64,000 bases of DNA from Amycolatopsis sp. CA-128772 (GCF_002904295.1 NZ_PPHG01000014.1:1-64000), one strand, 5' to 3'; positions 33,592 through 42,862 are shown, numbered from the stretch's first letter. A program made the numbers and translations. The notes: a model not told the origin generated them from the sequence alone.

Positions 33592-34782
33592 TCAGTCCAG
33601 GAACTCGCCGATCTCCTCCGGCGTGTACCCGAGCTCCGCGAGCACTTCCGCGGTGTGCTGGCCCAGCGTCGGCGGCGCCGACGTCGGCCGCGGCGGGGTG
33701 TCCGACGCCTTCACCGGGAAGCCCGTGCCCACGTAAGTCCCCACCGTCGGGTGCGGCAGCCGCACCACCTGCTCGCGCGCCGCCGCCCACGGGTCCGCGT
33801 AGACGTCGTCGATCTCGTTGACCGGGGCCGCCGGGATGCCCGCCGCGTCGAACGACTTCATCCACGCCGCCGCCGTGCGGGTCAGGAGAACCGGCTCGAG
33901 CAGGGCGTTCAGCTCGTCGCGGTGCGCGGCGCGAAGGGCGTTCGACGCGAACCGCGGGTCGGCGGCGATGTCCAGGCCGAGCACGCCGCAGAACGCGTGC
34001 CACAGCTTTTCGCTGCCGACCGCGATGACCAGCCAGCCGCCGTCGACGTGGTAGCCCTGGTAGGGGACGATACTCGGGTGCGCCGAGCCCATCCGGCGCG
34101 GCCGCGGTGTGTCGTGGAAAGTCGCGCCCGCGGCGTAGACGTGCCAGGCCAGCTGGCTGTCCAAAAGGGACACGTCGAGGTACTGGCCGCGGCCGGTGGT
34201 GTGCCGGGCCTGCAACGCCATCAGCACTCCGATGATCGCCCAGGTCCCGGCGTTCAGGTCCGCCACCGGCAGGCCGACCTTCGCCGGCGCGCCGTCCGGC
34301 TCCCCGGTCAGCGACATGACGCCGCCGAGGGCCTGGGCGACCAGGTCGTACCCGGCGCGGTCGCGGTACGGGCCGGTCTGCCCGAACCCGGTGATCGACA
34401 CGTGGATCAACCGCGGGTTCAGCTCCGCCAGCTCGGCGTACCCGATGCCCCACTTCTCGAGCGTCCCGGGCCGGAAGTTCTCGACGAGCACGTCGGCGTC
34501 CGCGACCAGCCGCCGCAGCGCGTCCCGCCCGCGGTCGCTCTTGAGGTCGAGCACGATCCCGCGCTTGTTCCGGTTGGCGGCCAGGTAGTAGACGGCCTCG
34601 TCGCCGACGAACGGCGGCCCCCAGCCGCGGGTGTCGTCGCCGTGGCCCGGCGGCTCCACCTTCACCACGTCCGCTCCCATCTCGCCGAGGTACTGCGTGC
34701 AGTACGGGCCGGCGAGGATGCGGGAGAGGTCGACGACCTTGATCCCGTCCAGCGGGCGGAATCCGTTCTCGGCCGGGGGCAT
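33592..34782 (-). CDS. CaiB/BaiF family CoA-transferase
   Basis: A family III CoA-transferase of 396 residues that moves CoA between carboxylic acids through an aspartyl-CoA intermediate. FRPLDGIKVVDLSRILAGP at the start, VENFRPGTLEKWG, and the catalytic Asp in GLPVADLNAG near residue 170. I chose ATG 34782, which has GAGGAG 6 bases upstream, over GTG 34809. It lies between GntR and the IS110 element, in the minus-strand catabolic operon, and suggests that a carboxylic acid intermediate is activated. Confidence 0.92.
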   Translation of the reverse strand: MPPAENGFRPLDGIKVVDLSRILAGPYCTQYLGEMGADVVKVEPPGHGDDTRGWGPPFVGDEAVYYLAANRNKRGIVLDLKSDRGRDALRRLVADADVLVENFRPGTLEKWGIGYAELAELNPRLIHVSITGFGQTGPYRDRAGYDLVAQALGGVMSLTGEPDGAPAKVGLPVADLNAGTWAIIGVLMALQARHTTGRGQYLDVSLLDSQLAWHVYAAGATFHDTPRPRRMGSAHPSIVPYQGYHVDGGWLVIAVGSEKLWHAFCGVLGLDIAADPRFASNALRAAHRDELNALLEPVLLTRTAAAWMKSFDAAGIPAAPVNEIDDVYADPWAAAREQVVRLPHPTVGTYVGTGFPVKASDTPPRPTSAPPTLGQHTAEVLAELGYTPEEIGEFLD

Positions 34783-34821
34783 CGTCGGCTCCTCGTCATC
34801 CGGGTTCACGGTGGGGCTCCC

Positions 34822-35499
34822 CTACGTGCTGAGCTCGAGCAGCCGGGCTTCGGCGTCGCGCAGGTAGCGGTCCAGGGCGGCCTCCGCGGCGTCGAACCGG
34901 CCGCGGCGCAGGTCGCGCAGGATCTTTTCGTGGCAGTCGAGGAACGGCTCGTAGAACTCCCGCGTGTTCTCGTTCAGCACGAAGAACAACCGCGTTTCGG
35001 CGAGCACCTGCCGCATCGTCGCGGAGAGGCGCTCGCTGCCGGCCAGGTCCGCGAGGGCCTGGTGGAAGTGGATGCTCGCGGTGCCGACCGCCGGCCAGTC
35101 CTCGGCCTCCGCCGCCGCGCGGCCGTCGCGCAGCGCGTTCTCTATCACTGATAGATCGACGCTCTGCAACTCCGCAGCGCGCCGCAGTGCACCGCACTCG
35201 GTGGTGCGGCGCACGACGTAGAGGTCCTCGATGTCCTCCGTGGTCAGTTCGCGCACGAACACGCCGCGGTTCAGCTCGTGCACGGCCAGCCGTTCGTGGG
35301 CGAGCAGCTGGAACGACTCGCGCAGCGTGTTGCGGGAGACGCCGAGCGCCGCGCTGATCACCGGCTCGGACAGCCGTTCGCCGGGGGCGAAGACGCCGTC
35401 GGTGATGTGCTGGCGCAGGATCGCCGCGACCCGCTCGGCCGTGCCACTGCGCTCGAGCAGGTGCCGCGCGCTTTCCAGCCCCGACGCATCGACGGTCAC
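34822..35499 (-). CDS. GntR family regulator, FadR/FCD type
   Basis: 225 residues: winged helix (LSEPVISAALGVSRNTLRESFQLLAHERLAVH) and FCD effector domain with metal-type histidines in IHFHQALADLAGS and FLDCHEKIL. Encoded inside the catabolic operon, so autoregulation is likely. The 25-nt palindrome in the operon promoter (41652-41676) is a good candidate operator. A perfect tetO-like 13-mer (35142-35154) lies inside the gene, encoding LSVIE with rare codons. Confidence 0.9.
   Translation of the reverse strand: MTVDASGLESARHLLERSGTAERVAAILRQHITDGVFAPGERLSEPVISAALGVSRNTLRESFQLLAHERLAVHELNRGVFVRELTTEDIEDLYVVRRTTECGALRRAAELQSVDLSVIENALRDGRAAAEAEDWPAVGTASIHFHQALADLAGSERLSATMRQVLAETRLFFVLNENTREFYEPFLDCHEKILRDLRRGRFDAAEAALDRYLRDAEARLLELST
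35142..35154. repeat. Perfect tetO-like palindrome
   Basis: CTATCACTGATAG within the GntR gene; on the coding strand it reads CTA TCA GTG ATA. See findings. Confidence 0.65.
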
Positions 35500-35503
35500 G
35501 GCG

Positions 35504-36289
35504 CTACCTGACGCCGAGCTCGAAATCGAGGCTGTAGCGGTTGCCCGGCATCGCGCCCGCGGCCTTCGCGCCGTCGATCGGCAGCACGACGCCGTTGACG
35601 AACCGCGACTCGTCGCTCGCCAGGAACACCACCGCCTTCGCGACCTCCCACGCTTCGCCGACGCGCGCTGCGGGCGTGCTCGCGACCAGCTGGTGCTGCT
35701 TGGTCTCGAACTCCTCGGGCGAGTTGAGGGTGCTGCGCAGCATGTCGGTGTCGATCGCGCCCGGGTTGACCGTGTTGGCCCGGATGCCCTGGTGCGCGTG
35801 CGCGACGGCGATCGACTTGGTCAGCCCGACCAGCGCGTGCTTGGTGGCGTTGTACACCGGGTCGCCGGGACGGCCCATCACGCCGCCGTTCGACGACGTC
35901 GTGACGATGCTGCCGGCTCGCTGCTCGATCATGTGCGGCAGCACGGCGCGGGTGCCGAGGAAGGCGGCGCGGACGTTGAGCGCGAAGATGTGGTCGAACT
36001 CGGCCAGCGTCGTGTCGGCGAGCGGCTTCCCGAGGTGGATGCCGACGTTGTTGAACAGCACGTCGATGCGGCCCGCTTCGGCGATGACCCCGTCGACGAA
36101 GGCCGCCACGGCGGCTTCGTCCGTGGCGTCCACCAGGGCATGCCGGTAGCCCTCGACCGCTTCGGCGGGTTCGCGGATGTCGGAAGCGAAGACCGTCGCC
36201 CCTTCGGCGAGGAACTCCTTCACCGTGGCGAGGCCGATCCCCCGCGCGCCGCCGAAGACGACCGCCACCTTGCCGGCCAACCGACCCAT
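35504..36289 (-). CDS. Short-chain dehydrogenase/reductase
   Basis: An NAD(P)-dependent oxidoreductase of 261 residues: GGARGIGLATV cofactor loop, NNVG at about 86, and catalytic Ser and YNATK in SSNGGVMGRPGDPVYNATKHALVG. C-terminal VNGVVLPIDGA is usual for the family. Sits 1 bp after hydantoinase B and 4 bp before gntR; likely oxidises or reduces an intermediate of the same pathway. Confidence 0.9.
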   Translation of the reverse strand: MGRLAGKVAVVFGGARGIGLATVKEFLAEGATVFASDIREPAEAVEGYRHALVDATDEAAVAAFVDGVIAEAGRIDVLFNNVGIHLGKPLADTTLAEFDHIFALNVRAAFLGTRAVLPHMIEQRAGSIVTTSSNGGVMGRPGDPVYNATKHALVGLTKSIAVAHAHQGIRANTVNPGAIDTDMLRSTLNSPEEFETKQHQLVASTPAARVGEAWEVAKAVVFLASDESRFVNGVVLPIDGAKAAGAMPGNRYSLDFELGVR

Positions 36290-36290
36290 G

Positions 36291-37991
36291 TCACTTCCCC
36301 GCTCTCAGTCGTGCTGTCTGCTCTTCGTCCACTGTGTAGTCCTCGGGCAGCCGGACGAGCGCGTCCGGCGACCCGAGGTACGACACCTCGACGCCGTACA
36401 CCTCGCGCGCCGCTTCCCGTGAGACATAGCCCTCGACGACGTCGGCGAGCACCGCCGCCACGGGCCGTTCGGACGGCGGCCCGTAACCACCACCGCCGGG
36501 CAGGGTCACGTCCACAACGGACTCCGCCGCCAGCGTCACCCGGCTCTTCACGGGCAGATCCGCCCCGTCCTGCAGCCCGAACCGGCCCACCGCACCGGGC
36601 TGCCCACCGTCCACTCCGGACGCCGCGGCGCGCACGCGGTCGACGTTCCCGTTGACACTCCAGGGAACCTCGCCGCGGACGGCCATCGTCGTCAGCTGAC
36701 CGAGGCCGCCGCGCCACCGTCCGGGGCCACCGGAGTCGACGCGCAGTTCCCGGGCGTGCTGGACCAGCGGCGCCGTCGTTTCGATCACCTCGGTCGGCGT
36801 CGACCGCAGGCCGCTCGGGAAACCGGTCGTGCTGAGGCCGTCCTTGTCCGAACGCGCGCCCGTGCCACCGGTCTGGAATACGTTCAGCATGAACCCGTGG
36901 CCCCGCCAGATCGTCATCCACAGCGCGTCGGCGCTCGGCGCGATCGCTGTCGCGGGCAGCGCGCCGATCAGCAGCGACGGCAGGAAGTGCCCGATCAGGT
37001 GCCTCGACGCGACCGGCGCCGGCGGCAAGCAGTTCAGCACCGAGCCCTCGGGCGCGGTGACGTGCACGGGCCGGAACGACCCGGCGTTGTGCGGCACCTC
37101 CGGCGAAATCGCCGCCTTGACCGCGAAGGACGCGTAGGCCCGCGTGTAGTTCAGCACGACGTTGATCCCGCGACGGCTCTGCGGCGACGAGCCCGCGAAG
37201 TCGAGGTGGATCCCGTCACCGTCCACAGTGGCCGCGACGCGCAGCACGACCTCTTCGTCGTCGAACCCGTCGGTGGCGATTTCGTTGGTGTACGTGCCGT
37301 CCGGGAGCGCCTTCAGCGCGTCCCGCAGCGCCTTCTCCGAGCGGTCCATGATCTCGGCGGCGACTTCGTCCAGCGTGTCGAGGCCGAGTTCGTCGAGCAG
37401 CCGCAGCAGGCTGGCCGCGCCGACCTCGTTGCCGGTGACCTGCGCATACAGGTCGCCGGTGGTCTCTTCCGGCGTCCGGACGTTCGCCCGGATGAGCCGT
37501 TCCAGATCGGCGTTCACCTCGCCGGCGCGCAGGAACTTGAGGATCGGCAGCCGCAAGCCTTCTTCGAAGACTTCGTGGGCTTCGGCGGAGACGAGCCGGC
37601 CGCCGATGTCGGGCGCGTGGCAGCACGACGCGAACCACGCGACCAGCCGGCCGCGCCGGAACACCGGCGTCGCCACCGTGATGTCGTTGATCTGCCCGGC
37701 GGTCTGCCACGGGTCGTTGGTGAGCAGCACGTCCCCGGGTTCGAGGGTCTCCGGCGGGTAGGCCGCGACGAAGTGGTGCATGCCGGTGGCCATCGCGTTG
37801 ATGTGCCCGGGCGTGCCGCCGACGGACTGCCCGATCATCTCGCCCCGGGAGTCGAACACCGCGCACGCCAAGTCGAGCGACTCCCGCACGACGGCCGAGA
37901 AGGCCGTGTTGACCAGCGCGTTCTGCTGCTCGGCGAGGATGGCGTGCAGCCGGTTGCCGAACAGCCCGGCGAGGATGGGGTCGACGCTCAC
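36291..37991 (-). CDS. Hydantoinase B/oxoprolinase family subunit
   Basis: A 566-residue HyuB-type subunit: DPILAGLFGNRLHAILAEQQN at the start, FDSRGEMIGQSVGGTPGHINAM, GDVLLTNDPW, and the C-terminal GGGGYGPPSERP. With HyuA it forms an ATP-dependent enzyme that opens cyclic amides such as hydantoins, 5-oxoproline or lactams, or carboxylates ketones. Overlaps HyuA by four bases. The exact substrate is open. Confidence 0.92.
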   Translation of the reverse strand: MSVDPILAGLFGNRLHAILAEQQNALVNTAFSAVVRESLDLACAVFDSRGEMIGQSVGGTPGHINAMATGMHHFVAAYPPETLEPGDVLLTNDPWQTAGQINDITVATPVFRRGRLVAWFASCCHAPDIGGRLVSAEAHEVFEEGLRLPILKFLRAGEVNADLERLIRANVRTPEETTGDLYAQVTGNEVGAASLLRLLDELGLDTLDEVAAEIMDRSEKALRDALKALPDGTYTNEIATDGFDDEEVVLRVAATVDGDGIHLDFAGSSPQSRRGINVVLNYTRAYASFAVKAAISPEVPHNAGSFRPVHVTAPEGSVLNCLPPAPVASRHLIGHFLPSLLIGALPATAIAPSADALWMTIWRGHGFMLNVFQTGGTGARSDKDGLSTTGFPSGLRSTPTEVIETTAPLVQHARELRVDSGGPGRWRGGLGQLTTMAVRGEVPWSVNGNVDRVRAAASGVDGGQPGAVGRFGLQDGADLPVKSRVTLAAESVVDVTLPGGGGYGPPSERPVAAVLADVVEGYVSREAAREVYGVEVSYLGSPDALVRLPEDYTVDEEQTARLRAGK

Positions 37992-40021
37992 ACCGTCACC
38001 TCCAGTGCTCCGTCGGCCCGGACGACGCAGTGCGCCCCGGGCGGGACGACCACGGTCGACTCGCGTTCCTCGACGATGGCCGGCCCGTCGACCCGCGCGC
38101 CCGGCGCCAGCCGGTACCGGTCGAACACGGCCGTGTCGACAAATCCCCCAGTCGACGGGAAGTAAGCCTTGCGCGTGCCCTTCTGCGCGTCGCCGCCGGC
38201 CGGTTGCGCAGTCAGCTGCAGAGTGACGTCCGGCGCGGGTCCGCTCGACACGACCCGCCAGTTCAGCACCTCGACACCGACGTCCGGCCCGCTGCGCCGG
38301 TACAGCACGCGATAGGTGCGAGTGAATTCCTCTATCAGTGATAGGGGCCAGCTACCGCCGCGCACCGGAACGCGCACCTCGTAGCCCTGCCCGGTGTAGC
38401 GCATCTCGGCGATCCGCCGGTGCGTCACGTCGTCGACACCGGACTTCGCCAGCAACGCCGCGCCTTCGGCCTCCATCTCGGCGAACAACGCGTCGACCTG
38501 CTCCCACGCCAGGTCGTGCACGGCCGCGCGAGCCGAGCGGACGAAGTCGAACGCGAGCGGCGCGGTGAGGAACCCCGCGGCACTGAGCACCCCGGCAGCC
38601 GGCGGCGCGACGACGGACGGCGCGCCGAGCGCCCGCGCGACGCCGGCGCCGTGCACCGGACCCGCACCGCCGAAGGTGTACATCGGCAGCTTCGCCGGAT
38701 CGTGCCCACGCTCGACGGCGTGCACCCGGGCGGCGTTGGCCATGTCCTCGTTGACGCTGGTGTGGATGCCCCAGGCAGCTTCCTCGACGCTCACACCGAG
38801 CGGGACGGCGATCTTCTCCTCTAGCACTGTTCGGGAAGCCGCGGCGTCCAGGCGCATGCCGCCGCCAAGGAAGTAACCGGGGTCGAGGTAGCCGAGCACG
38901 AGGTCGGCGTCGGTGACCGTGGGCTCGGTGCCGCTGCGGCCGTAGCAGGCCGGGCCGGGCTCGGACCCCGCCGAGTCGGGCCCGACGGTCAGCAGCCCCA
39001 AGGCGTCGATGCGGGCGATCGAGCCGCCCCCGACGCCGATCTCGATCATGTCGATGACCGGCACCTGCACCGGCAGGCCCGAGCCGGGCAGCAACCGGTA
39101 CTTGCGGTCCACTTCGAACTGGTGCGTGACCAGCGGCGCGCCGTCCGCGATCAGGCACAGCTTCGCCGTCGTGCCGCCCATGTCGAAGGCCAGCAGGTCC
39201 GGCGGCCCCAGCACCGCGGCCGCCAGCGCACCGCCCGCCGGACCGGACTCGAGGATGCGGATGGGGTACCGGGCCGCGGTCTCGACGGTGGCCACACCAC
39301 CGTTGGACAGCATGATGTGCGGCGCGCGCGTGATCCCGAGCCCGCCCAATCGGTGTTCGAGATCGCGCAGGTAGCGCTCGGTGAGGTCCTGGACGTAAAC
39401 GTTCGCTGACGTGGTCGACGCGCGCTCGTACTCGCGGATCTCCGGAACGACGTCGGAGGACAGCGCGACGCGCAGCCCCGGCGCGACCTCGGTGAGGATC
39501 TCCGCGACGCGCCGCTCGTGCGCGGGGTTCGTGAACGAATGCAGGAAGCAGACGGCGACCGCTTCGATCCCGCGGTCCGCCAGTTCGCGGCCGAGCTTCC
39601 GCACGTGCTCCTCGTCCAGTCCCGTGTGCACGGAACCGTCGGCGAGGATCCGCTCCGGGACGTCGAACCGCAGGTGCCGCGGCACCAGCGGCGCCGGCAG
39701 TTCCAGGTGCAGGTCGTACAGCTCGTACCGGTGCTCGCGGCGCATCTCCAGGACGTCGCGGAAGCCGGCGGTGGCGAGCAGCGCCGTCCGCGAGCCCTTG
39801 CGCTCGATCAGCGCGTTGGTCACCAGGGTCGTTCCGTGGACCACCTGCGTCACCTCCGAAGCCGCGATCCCGGCGTCTGCCAGCAGCGCGGCCAGGCCCT
39901 CTATCACTGCTAGGGCCGGCGCGTCGTGCGTGGTCAGGACCTTGCCGACGGCGACGATCCCGGTCGCGTCCACCGCGCACAGGTCGGTGAACGTGCCGCC
40001 GATGTCGACGCCGATCCTCAT
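37988..40021 (-). CDS. Hydantoinase A/oxoprolinase family subunit
   Basis: A 677-residue HyuA-type ATPase subunit with the actin-like start RIGVDIGGTFTDLCAVD, the VVHGTTLVTNALIERKG segment, and FDMGGTTAKLCLI as the second phosphate loop; ALGAPSVVAPPAAGVLSAAG follows. ATG 40021 is chosen because it overlaps the TPP-enzyme stop by four bases and matches the family start. Pairs with HyuB next door. Two tetO-like palindromes (38332-38344, 39901-39913) lie inside it. Confidence 0.93.
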   Translation of the reverse strand: MRIGVDIGGTFTDLCAVDATGIVAVGKVLTTHDAPALAVIEGLAALLADAGIAASEVTQVVHGTTLVTNALIERKGSRTALLATAGFRDVLEMRREHRYELYDLHLELPAPLVPRHLRFDVPERILADGSVHTGLDEEHVRKLGRELADRGIEAVAVCFLHSFTNPAHERRVAEILTEVAPGLRVALSSDVVPEIREYERASTTSANVYVQDLTERYLRDLEHRLGGLGITRAPHIMLSNGGVATVETAARYPIRILESGPAGGALAAAVLGPPDLLAFDMGGTTAKLCLIADGAPLVTHQFEVDRKYRLLPGSGLPVQVPVIDMIEIGVGGGSIARIDALGLLTVGPDSAGSEPGPACYGRSGTEPTVTDADLVLGYLDPGYFLGGGMRLDAAASRTVLEEKIAVPLGVSVEEAAWGIHTSVNEDMANAARVHAVERGHDPAKLPMYTFGGAGPVHGAGVARALGAPSVVAPPAAGVLSAAGFLTAPLAFDFVRSARAAVHDLAWEQVDALFAEMEAEGAALLAKSGVDDVTHRRIAEMRYTGQGYEVRVPVRGGSWPLSLIEEFTRTYRVLYRRSGPDVGVEVLNWRVVSSGPAPDVTLQLTAQPAGGDAQKGTRKAYFPSTGGFVDTAVFDRYRLAPGARVDGPAIVEERESTVVVPPGAHCVVRADGALEVTV
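38332..38344. repeat. Perfect tetO-like palindrome
   Basis: CTATCAGTGATAG within hyuA, flanked as CCT...GGGG; on the coding strand CTA TCA CTG ATA GAG. See findings. Confidence 0.65.
39901..39913. repeat. tetO-like palindrome (one mismatch)
   Basis: CTATCACTGCTAG within hyuA; coding strand CTA GCA GTG ATA GAG. Confidence 0.5.
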
Positions 40022-41640
40022 GTCCGGTACCACCGCGGCGAGGTGTTCAGCGGCGGCTTCAGCTTGGCCTTCACGACCAGCACGTTCGGCTCGTCCGACT
40101 CGACGAACTCCCCGAGCAGCCGCCGGAACGCCCGCCCGAACCCGGAGACGCGGTCGGCGTGCACCCCGAAGGACCGGGCCAGGCCGACGAAGTCCGGGCT
40201 GTCCCAGTCGACCCCGCGGTGCGGCAGGCCCTCGCGGTCCTGGTCGTAGCGCAGCATGCCGTAGCCGCCGTCGTCGACCAGGACGACCGTGACCGGCAAC
40301 TGCTCCTGCGCGAGTGTCGCCAGATCACCGCAGCCGTAGAGGAACCCGCCGTCGCCGGTGATGCAGATGGCGCGCCCGGTGCCGGCCGCGGCCGCGCCGA
40401 GCGACGCCGGGAAGCCGTAGCCGAGGGTCCCCCAGCCCATCGGGTAGGCGAGCTTGCGCGGCGCCCGCACCCGGTGGAAGCCGCCGACCCAGTACCCGGC
40501 AACGCACATGTCGGACACCAGCACCGCGTCCGTCGGCAGCACCTCGTCCAGAGTGGACAGGAAGTCGTAGGCCTGCGGCTCCTCGTCGCGGATCCGCTGG
40601 CGCACCCGGCGGCCGATGCCGGCCAGCCGCAGCGTGATGTCGTCCAGGCCGGGACGCTGCTTCGGCAGCAATCTATCGACGATAGAGCGCGCGTCCCCGA
40701 CGAGCGTGAGGTCCGGCTGGTAGTTCTTCGCGGCGTCGTCGGCGTCGACGTTGACCGCGATGAGCTTCGGCGGTTTCGGCATCCGCCAGTTCTGCGTCAT
40801 CAGGCCGTCGAAGTCGGTGCCGATGGCGAGCACGACGTCGGCTTCGTCCCACAGCTCGCCGACCTCCGGCGTGTGCACCGGGTTCGGCGCCAGGCACGGG
40901 TGGTCGAGCGGGAGCAGCCCGCGGGCGGCGAACGTGGTGATCACCGGCGCGGCGAGCTTCTCCGCGAGGGCGCCGATCGCGTCGCCCGCGCCCGAGCGCA
41001 ACGCGCCGCCGCCGGCCCAGATGAGCGGGTGCCGGGCGTCGGACAGCATCGCCTCGGCCCGCGCGAGGTCGGGGACGTCGACGTCGGGCTTGCGGTGCGG
41101 CGCGGGCGGGCGGCGCCGCGGCACGCTCTCGCGCAGGTAGTCGGTCGGCACGCCGAGGTAGACCGGACCGCTCTGCGGCAGCTGCGCGAGCCGGGCGGCG
41201 CGGTGGACGGTCGTGCCGATCTGGTCGGGGGCCCGCACGGTGAAGCCGCCCTTGGTCACCGGCGCGAACATGGCCTGCTGGTCGGAAGTCTCGTGCAGCA
41301 CGCCGCGGACGACGCCGGGACGCCGCAGGGTCGACGGGATGTCGGTGGCGATGACCAGCACCGGAGCCGCGGACGCCATCGCCTCGCCGACCGCGCCGAG
41401 GGTGTTCGCCGCCCCCGGGCCGGTGGTGACCAGCGCGACGCCGAGCTTGCCGGTGGCACGGGCGTAGCCGTCGGCGGCGTACCCGGCCGTCTGTTCGTGG
41501 CGGACCCCGACGAGCTTGATGCCGGTCTCGCCGAGCGCCTCCCACAACGGCAGGTTGTGCACGCCCGGGAGACCGAAGACGATCTCCGTTCCGAGCGCTT
41601 CCAGCGCGTCCACCAGCTCCCGAGCACCACTCACAGCCAC
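40018..41640 (-). CDS. Thiamine-pyrophosphate enzyme (acetolactate synthase-like)
   Basis: A 540-residue TPP enzyme of the acetohydroxyacid synthase/decarboxylase fold. The catalytic Glu is in VRHEQTAGYAADGYAR (about residue 49), and the TPP/Mg motif GDGGFLYGCGDLATLAQEQLPV ends with DDGGYGM. Being catabolic by context, it is more likely a 2-oxoacid decarboxylase or ligase than a biosynthetic AHAS. The first gene after a strong promoter; GTG 41640 is 7 nt from CAGTAT and may be leaderless (GTG 41634 is an alternative). Confidence 0.88.
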   Translation of the reverse strand: MAVSGARELVDALEALGTEIVFGLPGVHNLPLWEALGETGIKLVGVRHEQTAGYAADGYARATGKLGVALVTTGPGAANTLGAVGEAMASAAPVLVIATDIPSTLRRPGVVRGVLHETSDQQAMFAPVTKGGFTVRAPDQIGTTVHRAARLAQLPQSGPVYLGVPTDYLRESVPRRRPPAPHRKPDVDVPDLARAEAMLSDARHPLIWAGGGALRSGAGDAIGALAEKLAAPVITTFAARGLLPLDHPCLAPNPVHTPEVGELWDEADVVLAIGTDFDGLMTQNWRMPKPPKLIAVNVDADDAAKNYQPDLTLVGDARSIVDRLLPKQRPGLDDITLRLAGIGRRVRQRIRDEEPQAYDFLSTLDEVLPTDAVLVSDMCVAGYWVGGFHRVRAPRKLAYPMGWGTLGYGFPASLGAAAAGTGRAICITGDGGFLYGCGDLATLAQEQLPVTVVLVDDGGYGMLRYDQDREGLPHRGVDWDSPDFVGLARSFGVHADRVSGFGRAFRRLLGEFVESDEPNVLVVKAKLKPPLNTSPRWYRT

Positions 41641-41647
41641 GGCTCGG

Positions 41648-41677
41648 ATACTGCCAGATCGTTGAACGATCTGGCAA
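41648..41677 (-). promoter_or_regulatory. Operon promoter with 25-nt palindromic operator
   Basis: On the minus strand TTGCCA (41677-41672) and CAGTAT (41653-41648) are 18 bp apart. The space is filled by a perfect inverted repeat at 41652-41676: arms TGCCAGATCGTT and AACGATCTGGCA around a single G. An operator between -35 and -10 is a classic repressor position, and ATCGTT-N-AACGAT fits FadR-type GntR proteins. The GntR at 34822-35499 is the probable ligand-responsive repressor. Confidence 0.65.
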
Positions 41678-41683
41678 TCGACC

Positions 41684-42862
41684 CTAGACGATGTGGTGCT
41701 CGACCGGTGCGGTATCGCCGGCCTCGAACCGCCGGACGTCCAGTTCCGCGATGTCCACCGCCGGTTCGCGCTCCAGGTAGAGGTCCCGGATCAGCTCGCC
41801 GGTCGCCGGGGCCATCTGGAAGCCGTGGCCGGAGAAGCCGGTCGCGTAGAAGAACCGCGACAGCAGGACGCTTCGCCCGATGATCTGGTTGCGGTCCGGC
41901 GTCATTTCGTACAACCCGGCCCAGGCGGTGCGGACGCCGGCGTCGAGCACGGCGGGGATCCGGCGGCCGGCCAGCTCGGCCAGGCGCGGCAGCCACTCGC
42001 CCGGCTCGTACCCGGTGCCGAAGCCCGGGAAGCCGTCGTTCTCGCTGAACGACATCGCGAGGCCCGGTCCCTCGCGGTGGAAGTAGAAAGCCGACGGCAG
42101 CTCGATGGTGAGCGGAACCGATTCCGGCAGCCCGGGCACCGGCCCGGTGAACACGACCTGCCGCCGGTACGGGCGCACCGGGAGCTCGAGCCCGGCGAGC
42201 TCGCCGATCCGCCCCGACCACGCGCCCGCCGCGCACACCACCGCGCCGGTCCGCACGAACCCCGCCGTCGTGACGACGCCGGTCAGCGTGTCGCCGTCGC
42301 GCTCGATGCCGGTGACCTCGACGCCGGTGCGCAGCGTCGCACCACACGCTCGCGCCGCACGCGCGTAACCCTGGACGACAGCGTCCGGCGTCGCCTTCGC
42401 ATCGTCCGGGGACCACAGCGCCGCGACGATGCCGTCCGTCTCTATCAGTGGTAGGGCGTCCTTCGCCTCCGCGGGATCGAGCAGGCGGCTGCGGACGCCG
42501 TACTCGCGCTGCAGCTCCGCGCAATGTCCGATTGCGGGCACATCCGCCGTGTCCGTGAGCAGGTACAGGTAGCCGTCGCGCCGGAAGTCGATCTCGACGC
42601 CGAAGTCGCGCGAGAAAGCGCTGTACGCGGCGAGCCCGCGCAGTCCCAGCTCGACGTTGACGCGGGTGGTGAACGACGACCGGATGCCGCCCGCGGCCTT
42701 CGCCGTCGAGCCGCCGCCCAGCTCGCCGCGTTCGAGCAGCAGCACGTCGACGCCGGCCTCGGCGAGCCGGAACGCGCAGCTGACACCGATGACCCCACCG
42801 CCGATCACGACGCACTCGGCCATCGGTGGCAACGACGTTTCCCCGGTGCCTCGGACGGTCAT
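41684..42862 (-). CDS. FAD-dependent amino acid oxidase/dehydrogenase (DadA/GlyOX family)
   Basis: A 392-residue flavoprotein: ECVVIGGGVIGVSCAFRLAEAGVDV with LLLERG (FAD fold), GGGSTAKAAGGIRSSFTTR (a His-free variant of the usual active-site helix), and the C-terminal TPDRNQIIGRS and FYATGFSGHGFQMAPATGEL. Would oxidise a secondary or D-amine to an imine. ATG 42862 has TACTCT 7 nt upstream and no ribosome site, so leaderless. It precedes the palindrome-controlled operon and may feed it. Confidence 0.88.
   Translation of the reverse strand: MTVRGTGETSLPPMAECVVIGGGVIGVSCAFRLAEAGVDVLLLERGELGGGSTAKAAGGIRSSFTTRVNVELGLRGLAAYSAFSRDFGVEIDFRRDGYLYLLTDTADVPAIGHCAELQREYGVRSRLLDPAEAKDALPLIETDGIVAALWSPDDAKATPDAVVQGYARAARACGATLRTGVEVTGIERDGDTLTGVVTTAGFVRTGAVVCAAGAWSGRIGELAGLELPVRPYRRQVVFTGPVPGLPESVPLTIELPSAFYFHREGPGLAMSFSENDGFPGFGTGYEPGEWLPRLAELAGRRIPAVLDAGVRTAWAGLYEMTPDRNQIIGRSVLLSRFFYATGFSGHGFQMAPATGELIRDLYLEREPAVDIAELDVRRFEAGDTAPVEHHIV
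42442..42454. repeat. tetO-like palindrome (one mismatch)
   Basis: CTATCAGTGGTAG within the flavoprotein gene; coding strand CTA CCA CTG ATA GAG. Confidence 0.5.

Noticed and set aside
33592-42862. Acetone carboxylase or caprolactamase assignment for the HyuA/HyuB pair
   Set aside because: No third (gamma) subunit of acetone carboxylase is present, and sequence alone does not separate the HyuAB subgroups.
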